From the NCBI GenBank assembly GCA_900539835.1, contig UQDR01000012.1:1-64000 (forward strand): DNA of 64,000 nucleotides, given 5' to 3'. A model generated the notes under the pieces. That model made no database searches. It saw only the letters and a program-made list of their open reading frames with translations, and was not told the DNA's origin. Below, one piece after another: positions 43,100 through 51,064 of this stretch (positions are counted from its first letter, which is position 1; each line of letters starts with the position of its first letter). Made by a program: the position numbers and the translations under genes. Origin of the DNA: an uncultured Ruminococcus sp. Lineage in GTDB: Bacteria > Bacillota > Clostridia > Oscillospirales > Ruminococcaceae.

Positions 43100-43608
43100 T
43101 ACAACTCACCTACACTGTCGATGAAGCTTTCAATAAGCTTTTCATTGTCCTTTGTATCAAGTTCTTTTTCAATAACTGCTTCAGCCGCACTGAAAGCAAT
43201 TCCGGCAATTTCATCCTTGATCTGATTAATTGCAATTTTCTTTTCACGCTCTATTTCAGCGCCGGCATTTTCAACAATACCTCTTGCTTCATTCTTAGCC
43301 TCTGAAATGATCTCATCAGACCTTGACTGAGCTTTTTTAGTAGCGTTTCTGACGATTTCTGCGGATTCTTCTTTGGCGGCATTAAGCTTTTGACTATATT
43401 CAATCTCAAGCTTTTTAGCCTTTTCCTCCGCCTCGTCAGCACGTTTAAAAGTTTCCTCGACTTCAGTTTTTCTGCTGTCGATAACGCTGTTCACCTTGTC
43501 AAAAAGAAAATGCTTCAGAACCAGAAACAGTATAAGGGTATTTGCCAGCACAAGTACAATTGTGGTAGGGTCAATGGACAAAAAGTCCGTAACCTTTGCA
43601 TATACCAT
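43099..43608 (-). CDS. atpF: F-type ATPase b subunit
   Basis: 169 residues. One N-terminal span (DPTTIVLVLANTLILFLVLK HFLF region, about 12-33) and a long charged coiled coil (ADEAEEKAKKLEIEYSQKLN, AAKEESAEIVRNATKKAQSR) forming the peripheral stalk. Only one b gene is present, so the stalk should be a homodimer. Confidence 0.94.
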   Translation of the reverse strand: MVYAKVTDFLSIDPTTIVLVLANTLILFLVLKHFLFDKVNSVIDSRKTEVEETFKRADEAEEKAKKLEIEYSQKLNAAKEESAEIVRNATKKAQSRSDEIISEAKNEARGIVENAGAEIEREKKIAINQIKDEIAGIAFSAAEAVIEKELDTKDNEKLIESFIDSVGEL

Positions 43609-43656
43609 TTATCTTTTCCTCCTGTCCTTTAAAAAAGGATTTGCAAGCATTAAATA

Positions 43657-43911
43657 TTAAAGTTTTCCGATAAACGGATTTGCAAACAGCAAAATCAAAG
43701 CAACAACGAAAGCGTAAATACCTGTTGATTCAGCCATAGCAACACCGATAAACATAGTTCTTGTGCAGTCGCCTTTAGCCTCAGGCTGTCTTGCAATAGA
43801 CTCGATAGTCTTACCAACAGCATAACCTTCACCGATACCAGGTCCGATACCTGCGATCATTGCCAGTCCTGCACCAATAGCTGAGCATCCCAAAACAATA
43901 GCTTTTTCCAT
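43657..43911 (-). CDS. atpE: F-type ATPase c subunit with two-carboxylate Na+-type ion site
   Basis: 84 residues, two transmembrane helices joined by the polar loop RQPEAKGD. Helix 1 contains GIGPGIGEGYAVGK with Glu28; helix 2 contains MAESTGIYAF with Glu61, Ser62, Thr63 and Tyr66. The ES-T-Y set is the Na+-binding signature of Na+-type c rings. A glutamate replaces the usual Gln of helix 1, and Glu28/Glu61 keep the same 33-residue spacing as the Glu32/Glu65 pair described for the Na+-driven c ring of Fusobacterium nucleatum. Na+ coupling is therefore likely, though inferred. Confidence 0.96.
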   Translation of the reverse strand: MEKAIVLGCSAIGAGLAMIAGIGPGIGEGYAVGKTIESIARQPEAKGDCTRTMFIGVAMAESTGIYAFVVALILLFANPFIGKL

Positions 43912-43983
43912 AAGAAATCCTCCATTTTAATTATTTAATGATTAAAATACTTATTTATTCGTGTGCCTAAGCACCGGTTAACT

Positions 43984-44721
43984 TTATTCCTTCTCCGCTG
44001 CGCTGCTTACATAAACCATTGTCAGCATCGCAAAAATATAAGCTTGGATACATCCTGAGAACAAGTCAAAATATATTGACAAAACAGCCGGAGTAAAAAT
44101 CTGCGCTAAATCAATGGTGAATACACCAATATTAAACGATATATGAAGTGCCTGTGAAACAAAGCTCAAGCCGCCGTAAATCAAACCTGTGATAACTGCA
44201 CCGCCGGCAACATTTCCAAACATACGGAACGCCATAGAAAGCGGAGTGGCAACCTCACTCAAAAGGTTAAGCGGAAGCATAAGCGGAATAGGCTGTCCGA
44301 AGCCTTTCAGATATCCGCCGAAGCCGTTTGTTTTGATTTTGAAAAATGTTATAAGAACAAAAGTCATTAAAGCCCATGTCAAGGTAACATTGAAGTCCGC
44401 AGTCATTGAACGCAGTCCTAACAGGCTGACAAGAGCGCCGATTACAGCATAAACCAGAAGTGTTCCGATATAAGGAGCAAACTTCCTCCACTGTTTTCCC
44501 ATAGTTGTTTCAACAGTATTATTTACAAATTCCACAAAAATTTCAGCAATAACCTGTCTCTTCTTTTCGGGAACTCGTTTTAAATTCTTAGTTAAAAAAA
44601 GACAAAGCAGCCACACGGCAACAATAATCGCCCAACCGATCACAACTGTTTCGGTTACGTCCAGACCGCCCAAAATCGGAATGGTAAATACAACTTTTGG
44701 TCCTTGTCCTATTCCGTCCAT
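43984..44721 (-). CDS. atpB: F-type ATPase a subunit
   Basis: 245 residues, five or six spans. The essential Arg lies in ATPLSMAFRMFGNVAGGAVI (about residue 168), and other conserved stretches are AEIFVEFVNNTVETTMGKQW, GFGQPIPLMLPLNLLSE and the last helices with IQAYIFAMLTMVYVSSAAE. It forms the ion half-channels facing the c ring. Located between the I-type gene and atpE in standard order. Confidence 0.95.
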   Translation of the reverse strand: MDGIGQGPKVVFTIPILGGLDVTETVVIGWAIIVAVWLLCLFLTKNLKRVPEKKRQVIAEIFVEFVNNTVETTMGKQWRKFAPYIGTLLVYAVIGALVSLLGLRSMTADFNVTLTWALMTFVLITFFKIKTNGFGGYLKGFGQPIPLMLPLNLLSEVATPLSMAFRMFGNVAGGAVITGLIYGGLSFVSQALHISFNIGVFTIDLAQIFTPAVLSIYFDLFSGCIQAYIFAMLTMVYVSSAAEKE

Positions 44722-44726
44722 AAAGC

Positions 44727-45152
44727 CTAATCCTTTCTAAACGTATTCCTCTCTCTCAGCGCAATTAATCCAAACGCCATGCGAGGATAAAACTGTGGTA
44801 TAATAATACCTATTACATTATACAATTTCAATTCCATTGCTAAAAAACAAAGTAAAAATAAACCTGTATATCTGACAGCATAGCAAACGATCATGGTTCG
44901 CTTCGCCCGTTTTTCTGTCATATCCACAGCTCTTTCAACCGTATAAGCCACATAAATATAACAGATAACAACATATATAAAACCGATAAGAAAACCAATC
45001 AAGGTTTTAATATTAAAGCCCCATAAAAGACTTAGGCAATAAAACAGAAAATTTATAGCAACCATAGCTATAATAAGCTTTTTCAAAACAGGTTTAAGAA
45101 ATGAACCTTCAAACTGTCTGCCGCAGTCCTTTTTATTAATATCGTTTTTCAT
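44727..45152 (-). CDS. AtpI-like ATP synthase assembly membrane protein
   Basis: 141 residues from the ATG at 45152. Four hydrophobic segments (LKKLIIAMVAINFLFYCLSL, TLIGFLIGFIYVVICYIYVA, MIVCYAVRYTGLFLLCFLAM, NVIGIIIPQFYPRMAFGLIA) and the placement 5 bp upstream of atpB match AtpI (subunit I), which assists c-ring assembly and perhaps Mg uptake. Sequence is poorly conserved in this family, so the call rests on layout and position. Confidence 0.75.
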   Translation of the reverse strand: MKNDINKKDCGRQFEGSFLKPVLKKLIIAMVAINFLFYCLSLLWGFNIKTLIGFLIGFIYVVICYIYVAYTVERAVDMTEKRAKRTMIVCYAVRYTGLFLLCFLAMELKLYNVIGIIIPQFYPRMAFGLIALRERNTFRKD

Positions 45153-45222
45153 TAACAATCACGCTCCGCAGGGCGTTCATCACACTAAATAAGTCCGTAA
45201 CAATAAATAACTATCTATTTTT

Positions 45223-45251
45223 ATTATAACCCAATTTATCCAAATAGTCAA
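45223..45251 (-). promoter_or_regulatory. Sigma-A promoter of the atp operon
   Basis: Minus strand: -35 TTGACT (45246-45251), 17-bp spacer, -10 TATAAT (45223-45228), about 65 bp upstream of the AtpI-like start. Confidence 0.75.
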
Positions 45252-45269
45252 CATATTTTTTTACAATAA

Positions 45270-45370
45270 TGACCAACGGTCAATAATTATATTATAGCAT
45301 TAAAAAATTTGAATGTCAATAGATTTTAAAAAATAATGACCAACAGTCATTATTCAGACAATTGGTCATC
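45270..45370. promoter_or_regulatory. TetR-like palindromic operators upstream of the atp promoter
   Basis: TGACC-AAC-GGTCA (45270-45282) is a perfect palindrome; AATAATGAC-CAACA-GTCATTATT (45332-45354) is another, sharing the core TGACCAACNGTCA. A half site TTGGTCAT occurs near 45362-45369. The two full sites are 67 bp apart. The pattern is typical of TetR-family operators, but no TetR gene lies in the window. Confidence 0.5.
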
Positions 45371-45411
45371 AAAGACATATTATTATAAATTGAAAAGGGA
45401 ATCTGAAGAAA

Positions 45412-45735
45412 TTATCTGATAATATCGTCTACAATATCTTCAGCGGTATCCATACCGTTATCAATTCCCTGTCTGATATCATCACCGAGATTATCATTAT
45501 CATTGTCAATAATGCTGCTGTCATCGTGATCATCGGAGTTATCCAAAACGCTTGATATGTCTGTCGGACTTGACTCAAAAATTGATGATTCGATCGCATC
45601 TGTAGTTGCAGGAGTCGATGTTGTAGTTGCAACAGATGATGTTCTGTCATCGTTATCGTCTCTGTCATTTGCACAGGATGCCATAACACATGAGCAAGCA
45701 GCAATACTTAACACGCATGCAAGTAGTTTTTTCAT
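45412..45735 (-). CDS. Small acidic lipoprotein
   Basis: 107 residues from the ATG at 45735 (AAAGGA about 10 nt upstream); a longer frame to 45816 crosses the promoter and is rejected. Lipoprotein signal peptide MKKLLACVLSIAACSCVMAS with a lipobox ending at Cys (VMASC). The mature part is Asp/Ser/Thr-rich and low in complexity (NDRDDNDDRTSSVATTTSTP, DNSDDHDDSSIIDNDNDN) and ends with an amphipathic stretch EDIVDDIIR. Probably disordered and membrane-tethered outside; the Asp runs could bind cations. No family recognised. Confidence 0.75.
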   Translation of the reverse strand: MKKLLACVLSIAACSCVMASCANDRDDNDDRTSSVATTTSTPATTDAIESSIFESSPTDISSVLDNSDDHDDSSIIDNDNDNLGDDIRQGIDNGMDTAEDIVDDIIR

Positions 45736-45786
45736 AAATATTATTCCTTTCAAAAATAATTTTGCCAAAATCGTTTGACTGTGAAT

Positions 45787-45816
45787 ATTATACCTCAGAA
45801 AACAATTATTATTCAA
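45787..45816 (-). promoter_or_regulatory. Promoter of the lipoprotein gene
   Basis: Minus strand: -35 TTGAAT (45811-45816), 18-bp spacer, -10 TATAAT (45787-45792), about 50 bp upstream of the ATG. Confidence 0.6.
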
Positions 45817-45833
45817 AAAACAGCAAAAAGAAA

Positions 45834-45866
45834 ACCGTCCTGCGGTTTAAAACCGCAAAAGACGGT
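45834..45866 (-). terminator. Terminator of the five-span membrane protein gene
   Basis: ACCGTC (45834-45839) pairs with GACGGT (45861-45866), with an inner GCGGTTT/AAACCGC stem; T-rich tail on the minus strand. Confidence 0.75.
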
Positions 45867-45878
45867 AGATTTTCTGAT

Positions 45879-46745
45879 TCAGCTGATTCCGAGGAATTCA
45901 AAATACTGTTTTCCCGGCATCTGAGTAACAGAGGTTTCCCTCAGCTTATCCTGATCGGTAAGTCTATACTGAACATACAGAACCTGTTCGCCGCTGTCAT
46001 TTGTTTTCACAGTCCAGCCAACATCAGGAATAACACCTCTTGTACCCTTATTGGAAATAGTTTTGCGAATGCCCTTTTGCTTTAATGTAAAGAACTTAAG
46101 TTCAATATCCTCTCCGTAAGGAACAACATAAATCTTCACCGCTCCCCTGTCGCTGTCTCTTACATCCACAAGATAGAACTGATATTTTCCGTCGGGAGAA
46201 ATAGTATTTTCATCAGCAGTTACTTCTTTAAGCTTATCAAAGCTTCCCTGATAAATTCTATAAACACTTGTTGAAGGGTCAATATCTTTATTAAGTACCG
46301 TTTCAACAGAAGAACCGCCAAAAAGCATATTAAGCACTATATAAAGCACAATACCAAGTACATAAACAAGCAGATAAATAGTTCCTGCAACTACCTTTGT
46401 CGTTTCGTGATTATCCGAAACAAAGAACATTACCACAGCCACAATAAACGGGGGAATAATCAAAACCCAGCTTCCTATATTAAACAAAATCAAAAGAAAA
46501 ACGATAAACGGCAGAAAAAGTCCTATAATACAGGTTATTTTCTGCTTTCTCGTAATTATCATAAGAGCAAGAAAAATTCCGCTGGCTAATGTATACATAA
46601 TAAAAAACGGAGTTTCCATTCCCTCAGCAAATTGAAGGTCATATAAAAATGTTGCATAAGCCAAAAGTGCAATCACCGCTGCATATATTAAACAAAAGAC
46701 TGAAACTGAACGTTTCACCCATAAATTTGAAAAAAACTCTTTCAT
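45879..46745 (-). CDS. Multi-span membrane protein of unknown function
   Basis: 288 residues. About five spans in the first 150 residues (SVSVFCLIYAAVIALLAYAT, FFIMYTLASGIFLALMIITR, IIGLFLPFIVFLLILFNIGS, WVLIIPPFIVAVVMFFVSDN, TIYLLVYVLGIVLYIVLNML). A soluble C-terminal domain of about 135 residues follows, beta-rich (VYRIYQGSFDKLKEVTADEN, YQFYLVDVRDSDRGAVKIYV, GWTVKTNDSGEQVLYVQYRL), likely extracytoplasmic. GGAGG precedes the ATG. No family recognised. Confidence 0.75.
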   Translation of the reverse strand: MKEFFSNLWVKRSVSVFCLIYAAVIALLAYATFLYDLQFAEGMETPFFIMYTLASGIFLALMIITRKQKITCIIGLFLPFIVFLLILFNIGSWVLIIPPFIVAVVMFFVSDNHETTKVVAGTIYLLVYVLGIVLYIVLNMLFGGSSVETVLNKDIDPSTSVYRIYQGSFDKLKEVTADENTISPDGKYQFYLVDVRDSDRGAVKIYVVPYGEDIELKFFTLKQKGIRKTISNKGTRGVIPDVGWTVKTNDSGEQVLYVQYRLTDQDKLRETSVTQMPGKQYFEFLGIS

Positions 46746-46838
46746 TATAATTCCTCCTGTAACATCTGTCAGGCATATTATTCATTAATAATTATTTTAA
46801 ACTATATTTTATAAAAAATCAATAGTTTTAAAAAACAA

Positions 46839-47960
46839 TTAAGATTTTTGACTGCCGCTTTCTAAAAACGAAGAAATAATACTGTTAGAAACCAAAAAAC
46901 CTTTAGGTGTAAGACTTATTCTGTCATTGTCAATAACACAAAGTCCATTTTTGGCATACATCTCAGCTTTATTTTTGATGAATTCCATATGCTTCTCACT
47001 GCCGAGCTCACAAACCTTTTTTAAACTTATTCCCTGCTTTAACCTCAATGAAAGCATAATATATTCTTCCGTTTTATCAGGGTTGATTTCTGTTATAATT
47101 TTTGTATTTAAAGGACTTTTTATGTATTTTATAATATCTCTCGGCGAACAGAAGCGTTGTCCGTTAAAATAAGAATGAGCCGCCGGTCCGAAGCCTATGT
47201 ATTCCTCGCCTTGCCAATACTTCATATTGTGTCGGCTATAACAATGTTCCTTTGCAAAATTTGAAATTTCATACTGCTCAAATCCAAGGTTATCAAGCCT
47301 TTCAACCGTATTCAAATACATATCGCACTGCAAATCATCGTCCGCAACAGAGCTTCTCACGGCGTCATTATCAAAAGCAGTTCCCTCTTCAATTTTCAGC
47401 ATGTAAGCTGAAATATGCTTTATGGGCAAAGATGTGATACTATCAATAGTCGCATTAAGAGAATTCATATCCTGACCTGAAAGTCCAAGCATTATATCAC
47501 AGGAAATATTGTCAAAGCCTGCTCTCTGAGCATCATAAACTGCCCTTGCAGCGCTATCAAAATCATGCAGCCTTCCAAGAAATCTAAGCTGGCTGTTGTC
47601 TGATGACTGAACTCCGAAGGATATCCTGTTAATCCCCGCTTTTCTGTATTCACACAACTTCTCATAATTAACAGACGAAGGATTGGCTTCCAATGTTATT
47701 TCCGCATCTTCAACGATAAAGTTATCATTTACAGCAGACAGGATACTTCCGATTTGTTCAGGTGTAAGAAGCGACGGAGTTCCGCCGCCAAAATATATGG
47801 TATCCGATTTTACGCTATATTCCCTATAGGATGATATATGGGTGCATAGGGCTCTTACATAATCATCTGCAAGCTGTTTTTCAAAAGGCTCAGAATAGAA
47901 ATCGCAATAAGGACATTTTCTGATACAAAACGGTATGTGTATATATATTCCTGCACTCAT
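46839..47960 (-). CDS. hemW: Radical SAM HemW-type protein (oxygen-independent coproporphyrinogen III oxidase-like)
   Basis: 373 residues from the ATG at 47960 (GGAG 7 nt upstream). The iron-sulfur motif reads CIRKCPYCDFYSE, lacking the fourth cysteine that marks true HemN, which favours HemW, the heme chaperone role. Other blocks: SDTIYFGGGTPSLLTPEQI, AEITLEANPSSVNYEKL, INRISFGVQSSDNSQLRFLG, DIMLGLSGQD, QYEISNFAKEHCYSRHNMKY. The C-terminal HemN-C-like domain ends near SNSIISSFLESG. Start overlaps nothing but abuts the stop of the preceding membrane protein, in the lepA unit. Confidence 0.92.
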   Translation of the reverse strand: MSAGIYIHIPFCIRKCPYCDFYSEPFEKQLADDYVRALCTHISSYREYSVKSDTIYFGGGTPSLLTPEQIGSILSAVNDNFIVEDAEITLEANPSSVNYEKLCEYRKAGINRISFGVQSSDNSQLRFLGRLHDFDSAARAVYDAQRAGFDNISCDIMLGLSGQDMNSLNATIDSITSLPIKHISAYMLKIEEGTAFDNDAVRSSVADDDLQCDMYLNTVERLDNLGFEQYEISNFAKEHCYSRHNMKYWQGEEYIGFGPAAHSYFNGQRFCSPRDIIKYIKSPLNTKIITEINPDKTEEYIMLSLRLKQGISLKKVCELGSEKHMEFIKNKAEMYAKNGLCVIDNDRISLTPKGFLVSNSIISSFLESGSQKS

Positions 47961-47962
47961 CG

Positions 47963-48436
47963 TCATTCTCCGTCATAATCATCAGCAAATGCGTCCTGAA
48001 TATAAGCTGCCGCCTTGTCGCCGTTGCCCTTAATAAGACTTACCGCTTTCATCAGTCCCCGTCTGGCAAAGCATATAAGATACATGCAAAGCCCAATAAG
48101 AGACGCATAGAGCAAAAACCATGCCTGTTCTTCTAAAGTAAGCTGAATATAGTCACTGTGAGCATTAAGAAAACTTACAGCCGCCGGGTGAATAACCGTA
48201 TAACAAACTAAGCCTAACACACCGGTATAAGCCAAGCATGCCGTTGCGCCTAATATACCGTATTTCAATTTTTCTGATGACAGTTTTATCCCTGCCGCCG
48301 CAGCCCAGACAGCCACAAGCAAAAGACCGATAGTTTTTGATATATTGGAATATATCTCATAAAACAGCGGTATTATAACCGCACCGGTCAGTCCGAATAC
48401 TAACGAATATTTTAATGTTTTCTGCACATCATTCAT
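47963..48436 (-). CDS. Small integral membrane protein of unknown function
   Basis: 157 residues with about four spans (YSLVFGLTGAVIIPLFYEIY, TIGLLLVAVWAAAAGIKLSS, ATACLAYTGVLGLVCYTVIH, AWFLLYASLIGLCMYLICFA) and a charged cytoplasmic tail ending AFADDYDGE. It sits between lepA and hemW, and its stop touches the hemW start, so it belongs to that transcript. No family recognised. Confidence 0.75.
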   Translation of the reverse strand: MNDVQKTLKYSLVFGLTGAVIIPLFYEIYSNISKTIGLLLVAVWAAAAGIKLSSEKLKYGILGATACLAYTGVLGLVCYTVIHPAAVSFLNAHSDYIQLTLEEQAWFLLYASLIGLCMYLICFARRGLMKAVSLIKGNGDKAAAYIQDAFADDYDGE

Positions 48437-48533
48437 GAGTTACCCTTTCGTTTTGCTGTTATCATTTCTTCCAATATAACTTAGATAAGCCCTTATTTAA
48501 ATTTATAGGCAAAAATTAATGAATATATTCTCT

Positions 48534-50333
48534 TTAATCCAATTTAAGCACAGACATAAACGCCTCCTGCGGAACTTCCACAGAACCAAGCTGACGCATA
48601 CGCTTTTTGCCCTCTTTCTGTTTTTCAAGGAGCTTTTTCTTTCTTGTGATATCTCCGCCGTAGCACTTAGCAAGAACGTCCTTTCGCATTGCCTTAACTG
48701 TTTCTCTTGCAATGACCTTTCCGCCTATTGCCGCTTGGATAGGTACTTCAAAAAGCTGTCTTGGGATATTTTCTTTCAGCTTTTCAGCAATACGTCTTCC
48801 TCTTGCATAAGCCTTATCTGTGTGTACAATAAACGACAGTGCGTCAACTACGTCACCATTAAGCAGAATATCCAGCTTAACCAACTTGCTTGGAGCATAT
48901 CCCAACATCTCATAATCAAAAGAAGCATATCCCTTGGTTCTTGATTTAAGTGCATCAAAAAAATCATACACGATTTCATTGAGCGGAAGCTCATAATGCA
49001 GGTCCACACGGGTTTCATCAAGATACTTCATATCTTTGAAAATACCTCTCCTGTCCTGACAAAGCTCCATAATATTGCCCACAAAATCTGACGGAGTAAG
49101 GATATGTGCCGTAACCATTGGCTCCTCCGCCGACTGGATAACCGCAGGATCAGGATAATTTGTAGGATTGTCGATATATATTGTAGAACCGTCAGTAAGA
49201 TTAACCTTATAAATAACTGACGGTGCAGTGGTAATCAGGTCAAGGTTATATTCTCTTTCAAGTCTTTCCTGAATTATTTCCATATGAAGCAGTCCCAAGA
49301 AACCGCATCTGAAACCAAATCCCAAAGCTATTGACGTTTCAGGCTCAAAGGACAATGATGCATCATTGAGCATGAGCTTTTCAAGAGCGTCACGCAAATC
49401 GGGATACTTAGCACCGTCAACGGGATAAATACCCGAATATACCATTGGATTTACCTTCTTATATCCGGAAAGCGGTTCACTGCATGGATTTACAGCATTA
49501 GTCACCGTATCTCCCACACGGGTATCCCCTATATACTTAATTGAAGCGGCAATATAGCCAACCTCTCCTGCATGAAGCTCGCCCACTGGCACAAGGTCTT
49601 TTGCTCCCATATATCCGACCTCGACAGTCTGGAATTCCGCACCTGTTGCCATGAGCTTGATTGTATCACCTGCTTTGAGGTGACCCTCTTTTACTCTGAC
49701 ATATATAATAACGCCCTTATACTGGTCATAATAGCTGTCAAAAATCAGAGCTTTTAGCGGCGCATTGTCGTCACCCTTTGGTGCAGGGATATCAGTGATT
49801 ACACGCTCTAACACCTCACGGATATTTGTACCCATCTTTGCAGAAACTCTTGGGGCGTCCATAGCAGGTATGCCGATTACATTTTCAACCTCCTGACAAG
49901 CATGCTCAGGGTCAGCCGACGGAAGGTCAATTTTATTCACCACAGGGAGAACTTCAAGGTCATGTTCAATGGCAAGATAAGTATTGGCAAGGGTTTGAGC
50001 CTCAATTCCCTGAGAAGCGTCGACTACAAGAATTGCGCCCTCGCAAGCCGCCAGCGACCTTGACACCTCATAGTTAAAATCCACATGCCCAGGGGTATCG
50101 ATCAGGTTAAAAACATAATCCTCTCCGTTTTCAGCATGATAATTCAGTCGAACGGCACGAGCCTTTATGGTAATTCCTCTTTCACGCTCAATGTCCATAT
50201 TATCAAGAAGCTGATCCTCCATTTCACGCAGTTCAACGGTAGAAGTCAGCTCAAGAATTCTGTCAGCAAGAGTAGATTTTCCATGGTCTATATGTGCAAC
50301 AATGCAAAAATTTCTGATATTGTTTTCGTTCAT
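48534..50333 (-). CDS. lepA: Translation elongation factor 4 (LepA)
   Basis: 599 residues, full length. The GTPase domain carries IVAHIDHGKSTLADRIL (G1), ERERGITIKARAV (G2), LIDTPGHVDFNYEVSRSL (G3) and VVNKIDLPSADPEH (G4). The LepA-specific C-terminal domain includes HTDKAYARGRRIAEKLKENI, PRQLFEVPIQAAIGGKVIAR, CYGGDITRKKKLLEKQKEGK and ends GSVEVPQEAFMSVLKL. LepA acts on the ribosome during translocation or assembly. First gene of the lepA - membrane protein - hemW unit; GAGG precedes the ATG. Confidence 0.97.
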   Translation of the reverse strand: MNENNIRNFCIVAHIDHGKSTLADRILELTSTVELREMEDQLLDNMDIERERGITIKARAVRLNYHAENGEDYVFNLIDTPGHVDFNYEVSRSLAACEGAILVVDASQGIEAQTLANTYLAIEHDLEVLPVVNKIDLPSADPEHACQEVENVIGIPAMDAPRVSAKMGTNIREVLERVITDIPAPKGDDNAPLKALIFDSYYDQYKGVIIYVRVKEGHLKAGDTIKLMATGAEFQTVEVGYMGAKDLVPVGELHAGEVGYIAASIKYIGDTRVGDTVTNAVNPCSEPLSGYKKVNPMVYSGIYPVDGAKYPDLRDALEKLMLNDASLSFEPETSIALGFGFRCGFLGLLHMEIIQERLEREYNLDLITTAPSVIYKVNLTDGSTIYIDNPTNYPDPAVIQSAEEPMVTAHILTPSDFVGNIMELCQDRRGIFKDMKYLDETRVDLHYELPLNEIVYDFFDALKSRTKGYASFDYEMLGYAPSKLVKLDILLNGDVVDALSFIVHTDKAYARGRRIAEKLKENIPRQLFEVPIQAAIGGKVIARETVKAMRKDVLAKCYGGDITRKKKLLEKQKEGKKRMRQLGSVEVPQEAFMSVLKLD

Positions 50334-50380
50334 TTATATAATCCTCTTTCTGAAATGTGTATACTTTTCCATAATAAGAT

Positions 50381-50409
50381 ATTATACCATGGATAACCGC
50401 TGTTGTCAA
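50381..50409 (-). promoter_or_regulatory. Perfect sigma-A promoter of lepA
   Basis: Minus strand: -35 TTGACA (50404-50409), 17-bp spacer, -10 TATAAT (50381-50386). Confidence 0.8.
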
Positions 50410-50484
50410 TTTGGGAATATAAAAAAACAGGGATATAATTCTGTAGGTTTATAATTAAAGTGTCAATAATAAAATGTGCATCAC

Positions 50485-50513
50485 TTGACTTTTTTGGGGG
50501 AATAGGTTATAAT
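50485..50513 (+). promoter_or_regulatory. Sigma-A promoter of greA-lysS
   Basis: -35 TTGACT (50485-50490), 17-bp spacer, -10 TATAAT (50508-50513), 44 bp before the greA ATG. Confidence 0.8.
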
Positions 50514-50557
50514 ATATCTTTAATAGAAATAATTATTTTTGAATAGGAGAATTTAAT

Positions 50558-51034
50558 ATGAGCACTAAGAAAAATACAGTTTCAAGACAAGGATTTGCAA
50601 AGCTTGAGGAAGACCTTGATTATCTTATTACTGTCCGCAGAAGCGAGGTTGCTGAAAAATTGAAAGAAGCACGTTCTTTTGGCGACCTTTCTGAAAATGC
50701 TGAATATGACGAGGCAAAAAATGAACAGGGTATTCTTGAAGCAAGAATTGCAGAGCTTGAAAATATTATTGCGAATGCAGTTGTTGTTGACGACGATGAT
50801 ATCTCAGTGACAGAAATCGGTGTTGGTTCAATTGTTAAAATCAGAGATCTTGAGCTTGACGAAATAGAAGAGCTTCAAATTGTCGGTTCAACAGAATCTG
50901 ATCCTGACAATAATAAAATTTCAGACGAGTCTCCAATCGGAAAAGCTGCTTTGAACAAAAAAGTCGGCGATGTTTTTGAAGTTGAAGTGCCGGTTGGTAT
51001 TATTAAATTTGAAGTTTTGGAAATTTCAAAATAA
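50558..51034 (+). CDS. greA: Transcription elongation factor GreA
   Basis: 158 residues. The N-terminal coiled coil (VSRQGFAKLEEDLDYLITVR, RSEVAEKLKEARSFGDLSEN, AEYDEAKNEQGILEARIAEL) carries the acidic tip that rescues backtracked RNA polymerase; the C-terminal FKBP-like domain has VGSTESDPDNNKISDESPIG and KAALNKKVGDVFEVEVP. AGGAG precedes the ATG. Cotranscribed with lysS 30 bp downstream, a frequent Firmicutes pairing. Confidence 0.97.
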   Translation: MSTKKNTVSRQGFAKLEEDLDYLITVRRSEVAEKLKEARSFGDLSENAEYDEAKNEQGILEARIAELENIIANAVVVDDDDISVTEIGVGSIVKIRDLELDEIEELQIVGSTESDPDNNKISDESPIGKAALNKKVGDVFEVEVPVGIIKFEVLEISK

Positions 51035-51064
51035 AACATGACGTGAAAGGATTGTAACATAAAA

